Shown one piece after another: positions 7,631 to 10,347 of a stretch of DNA of 10,347 nt; position 1 is the first letter of the stretch; every line of letters starts with the position of its first letter. A model generated the notes under the pieces. It ran no database searches. It saw nothing but the letters and a program-made list of their open reading frames with translations, and was not told where the DNA came from. The translations under genes and the position numbers were made by a program. Source of the stretch: Synura sp. LO234KE (lineage: Eukaryota; Sar; Synurophyceae; Synurales; Mallomonadaceae); the NCBI GenBank assembly GCA_015143735.1, contig VKHC01000655.1:1-10347 (forward strand), read 5' to 3'.

Positions 7631-7759
7631 ATATCAGACTATCGTGGCGATGATATTATAGATTACTTTAGGGATACTAGAGTACTAAAGTAAAATTCTT
7701 AGTCTTAAGGAATTATTTAAAATGCTGTACTAAAGGAAAACTTTTATTTTTTTAGTACA
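7631..7759. repeat. A+T-rich cluster of consecutive stem-loops
   Basis: Four inverted repeats follow each other: atatca (7631-7636) with tgatat (7651-7656); ttactttag (7663-7671) with ctaaagtaa (7685-7693), a perfect 9-bp stem; aattctt (7694-7700) with aaggaatt (7707-7714), including one G-T pair; and tgtactaaa (7726-7734) with tttagtaca (7751-7759), a second perfect 9-bp stem whose loop side ends in a T-run. The word actaaag is shared by the two long stems. It could be a structured RNA, a terminator-like or 3'-end signal, or a recombination site. The sequence does not tell which. Confidence 0.6.
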
Positions 7760-8272
7760 CGGGCGGCAGTACTGGTACAGCTAAAGTTTCACCAAATTAC
7801 AAAAATCTATAACTACGGTGAGGAGATGCTTACGGAAGTTTTATGGTAAAACTTTCCTCACAATCTTCTGCCGTCGGACGCTCCTGATTAGTGTGCGGAT
7901 CAAAGCCTGTGCAATTGTGGAACTTTCCCAGGCTGTATCATCTGTGTCATTTGGCACCTCTCTATCACCACCAAAAAATTACTCCGGTACTTTCTCCTCT
8001 ATGTCGGACATACGACCGAACAGTCATACTTTTGGCACATGGCAGTAATGTGATGTATCTTGGAACACACTGCTTTTGGTTCCTTTGGACCTTGTACTTA
8101 TGGTCTACGTCGCTCATACAATCGCTCACCGGCTCAGAGGAAGCGGAAGGATGACCGCATGCATACCCGCAAAAAAGTTGGAAGATGTGACCTTACGACT
8201 TACCGCCAAAGGCGTCGGTCTTTTTAGAGAGAGCTCTGTGAACGGCTCTTTGGACACAACTCATGTAATGGA
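7760..8272 (+). other. Short plus-strand frames, no assignable gene
   Basis: Overlapping frames at 7818-8048, 7891-8154 and 8076-8276 lie in different registers, 66-87 codons each, and lack a shared start. The frame ending at 8276 (TGA) continues open in the same register to about 8449. No family was recognised. This could be one frameshifted pseudogene on the plus strand or chance. Confidence 0.2.
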
Positions 8273-8566
8273 GTGACGAGGCGGGGTAAAGGCAGCAGGA
8301 ACTACTTACCTGTCAACGGTGTACCTCCACCGACGCCCGCGCGGGCCAGTCAATATTCTCTTCTATATCATGCCACGCTTGATGCGGACCAACAACAGGA
8401 CTTCCCTATCACTACTGTATTTGAGAGCCTCTTCGTCAACGCGTTGATTCCGATCAACCGCGGCGAAGGCAGGCATCGCGGCGACTTGGAACCCAGACCA
8501 GATATAGCACCCTACAAGAATATTCTCCCCATAAATACGGTAGAGCTGATTAAAAGACTTTACTAG
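8273..8566 (+). CDS. 97-codon frame without ATG, unidentified
   Basis: The frame is open from a GTG at 8273 to a TAG at 8564-8566 and contains no ATG, so as a eukaryotic gene it would have to be an internal exon or a remnant. The product has a Pro-rich start, an FVNALIP word near residue 51 and a basic stretch after it. I compared it by memory with trypanosomatid RHS proteins and with the alpha subunit of ATP synthase. Each shares one short word, but neither match extends, so no assignment is made. The other plus-strand register is also nearly open. Confidence 0.18.
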   Translation: MTRRGKGSRNYLPVNGVPPPTPARASQYSLLYHATLDADQQQDFPITTVFESLFVNALIPINRGEGRHRGDLEPRPDIAPYKNILPINTVELIKRLY

Positions 8567-8985
8567 GCATTAATAGAAGTCTTGTATTTAGGGGGTGAGA
8601 ACTATCTCCAGGGCTGCCCTGCAACAACTGGCTCAATACCTGCTAGCTGTTACGATAGTCACCGCTAGGTCTCTAGTTTCGGTGCGTGAAAAATTCCTAG
8701 TTTAGATTGTACAGAAGATTCACTCTTGTTAGAACCACATGCAGACATCTCACGGACTCCTCGTCCACGGCATGTCGGGGTGGGGAGTATGCGTAGTTTT
8801 CTGTGACATTTTGCAGGCAGAGCTCTTCGGCCCCGTCTTCTCGGACCCCCGGCACCCTTTCTAAGTAGGGGCAACTCGTTCCATCACCAACACGAGAGTG
8901 ATCCACTCTGCTCTGAAGAGGATACTCTTGCAGTCAATAGACTTCTCCTCCCCCATGGCCGGCATAATAATTATTCTAAATTTCT
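8567..8985. other. Stretch without a recognisable gene
   Basis: Two overlapping minus-strand frames (8665-8874 and 8697-8906, 69 codons each) lie here in different registers without motifs. No RNA gene was recognised. Confidence 0.5.
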
Positions 8986-9139
8986 GATTAACTTAGTGGT
9001 ATAACGTCATGTCTGACAGCGACTATTATTGCGTTAAGAGTTTTGCAATAAAGTCCATCAAACCGCGTGCAAAGAAGATAATTGGCAGGCAGATCACAGG
9101 TTCACTAGTCCTAGACGCGTACCTACACGGGAGCGGACA
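8986..9139 (-). repeat. R1 repeat copy E (left-end orientation, expanded)
   Basis: On the plus strand it begins gattaacttag (8986-8996), tgg and taacgtcatg, then acagc and tatta, matching the ordered words of copy B (cttaatacttag, tgggtaaaacatg, acaagc, taatt) with gaps. Further on, aattggca and agatc correspond to aattggcagatc in copy B, and gcggaca (9133-9139) to gcggacaa. Spacing is longer than in copy B by about 50 bp, so insertions must be assumed. Word order supports homology; per-base identity is modest. Confidence 0.5.
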
Positions 9140-9770
9140 CTTCTACTCGAAGTGGTAACGATGCGGCGTACAATTTCACTGCAAGAGGTGCCTACAAAAT
9201 TTCCGCCTGAGTCCCCACAGCAGAGGCGACAGCGCCGAGGGCGCTCTCCTTAGAACGACAAGGCGCTCAGCCCACTTTTATCTGTATCACCTCGGCGGAT
9301 AGCTCCAGTTAGAGTTCCCTGGAACCAGCGCAGGCATTAACCGTGAAGAGTTCTTGTCATCAAGTTAACCATTTGTTTACGTCCTCTCCCTGCATGTCCA
9401 TCCTCGTCCTCTTTCGTACCTTCGTGACATTGGTAGTTGACAGATAGAGATCTACGAGTGCAGCCACTCGGAGCCCTCTACTCGGTCGGCCGCAGGACTG
9501 GCCGCAAGGTACTACATAACAGGTGGCGCTTATTTGCTAGGAAGTAGAGCATATCTGCTAGAGCTCCTGCTATGTGCTGGTATTTGGCTTGCCCTCCTAG
9601 TAATAAACAAGCCCCCGAAAATTCAATAGTTATTATTACACACGGGTAAAACAAACGACAGAAGTTATTGCATTACACACGCGCTGAGTCAATAAGTAGC
9701 AGCCACTATGCACCAATAGACGTGGAGAGAACCGAGTGAGTGCACTTGGTGCTATACTATGAGTCACCGA
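9140..9770. other. Stretch without a gene; two small hairpins
   Basis: No frame reaches 60 codons. Two compact perfect hairpins are visible: agcgcc/ggcgct (9231-9236 with 9240-9245, three-base loop) and cgagtg/cactcg (9455-9460 with 9465-9470, four-base loop). The second is followed by a weaker cggcc/ggccg pairing near 9488-9505. No T-run follows either. Nothing else was recognised. Confidence 0.5.
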
Positions 9771-10346
9771 CTAGACCTCCGTAGGCCTCACACAATGGTG
9801 GAGAGCAAACTCTAGCAGATCGAAAACGCATGGCAAGACGCACTGGGAAAGCCGCCCGCGACAAGGGGTTGACGGGAATGTTATAGGAATCAAAAGGTTG
9901 GAGGAAGTAGGACTTGACGGAGAAGAGCTTCGGAGGGGAGGGACATTCCGCGACAGGTGGCCTGTCTCCGAGACGGGGCCTTTTATGATGGGGTAGGCGG
10001 ACTCAGCGTCCTTGAGGGGACCGTACGCGGAACGCGACAAGGAGTTCTCTGCATCCCGGGAGTCATTCACCGTTGCGTTGCCTTTGGCTTGTCTACGTTT
10101 GTATGAGAGCAGGTTTCCAAAAATGGAGAGGTCATTATCCTTTTTCACCAACTCCAGCAGGGCGTTAATCCTGGTGACGAGTCGCTTGTTGGCCTCGGGA
10201 TTGATGGAGTGGGATGCAAACAGTTTGACGCGGTAGCTGCAGTCAGAGACTACGTCGGAACAGGGCCGAGAAGTGGATGGAAGGACGTGCCGTTGTTAGG
10301 TTCGGATCCAGTCGAGAGCGTAGTACATGCTGGTGCTGATTTCACC
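9771..10346 (-). pseudogene. Interrupted or exon-split partial coding sequence, unidentified
   Basis: One minus-strand register is open from the right window edge (10346) down to a TAG at 9771-9773, except for a single TAA at 10296-10298. Of the 48 codons I counted next to that stop, 34 end in C or G (about 70%), and the bias continues for roughly 70 more codons, against about 45-50% overall GC. This is the best codon-usage evidence in the window. The product begins outside the window. It has an aromatic stretch (MYYALDW) before the TAA, then a helix-like charged segment (KRLVTRINALLELVKKDND), then a Ser/Pro-rich tail. The single stop may be a nonsense mutation or lie in an intron. The family is not recognised. 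A plus-strand frame (10012-10236) is the competing reading. Confidence 0.4.
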
Positions 10347-10347
10347 G

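Noticed and set aside
8273-8566. Similarity of the translation to trypanosomatid RHS proteins (FVNALIP, LEPRP) or to the ATP synthase alpha subunit (VNALIPINRG)
   Set aside because: Both resemblances rest on one or two short words recalled from memory, they point to unrelated families, and neither extends up- or downstream or into other frames. Competing weak matches of this kind indicate chance.
10290-10347. tRNA-like T-arm word (ggttcggatcc)
   Set aside because: No flanking 5-bp stem, anticodon arm or acceptor pairing could be built around it.
1-10347. CRISPR array, bacterial operon or phage module
   Set aside because: There are no regularly spaced repeats with unique spacers, no long ORFs, no consistent ribosome binding sites and no recognisable phage or defence proteins.

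Overview
The window reads as gene-poor, repeat-bearing DNA, most likely eukaryotic nuclear or large-organelle DNA rather than bacterial. No reading frame exceeds about 229 codons, the longer frames overlap one another on opposite strands, no protein family can be named with confidence, and no tRNA or rRNA signature was found. CpG dinucleotides are common, which argues against a heavily methylated vertebrate or plant nuclear genome. GC-rich palindromic tandem units at the left edge resemble palindromes seen in some fungal and organellar genomes. The organism cannot be fixed from the sequence.

Layout. 1-62: two tandem 31-bp GC-rich palindromic units. 63-2860: no convincing gene; a GC-rich inverted repeat (248-291), a 12-bp palindrome (319-330) and a perfect hairpin (1521-1542). 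2890-4600: first cluster of a diverged dispersed repeat, called R1 here. R1 occurs in both orientations, and the ends at 3181 and 3518 (or 3181 and 4583) are inverted, like the ends of a degraded DNA element. 4300-4420 holds an 18-bp exact direct repeat. 4930-5700: the longest open frames, on both strands, including a weak endonuclease-like stretch on the minus strand. 5700-7095: a tract with a G+A-rich plus strand and long but unrecognisable minus-strand frames. 7096-7590: two facing R1 copies that closely bracket a 115-codon frame. 7631-7759: an A+T-rich cluster of consecutive stem-loops. 7800-8570: short open frames. 8986-9139: another R1 copy. 9771-10347: a minus-strand frame with GC-biased third codon positions, interrupted by one stop and cut by the window edge. 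It is the best candidate for a real but broken or intron-containing gene.

The best supported result is R1: at least six mutually alignable copies found by eye, with up to about 85% identity over their best blocks. No pathway or operon logic can be read from this window.
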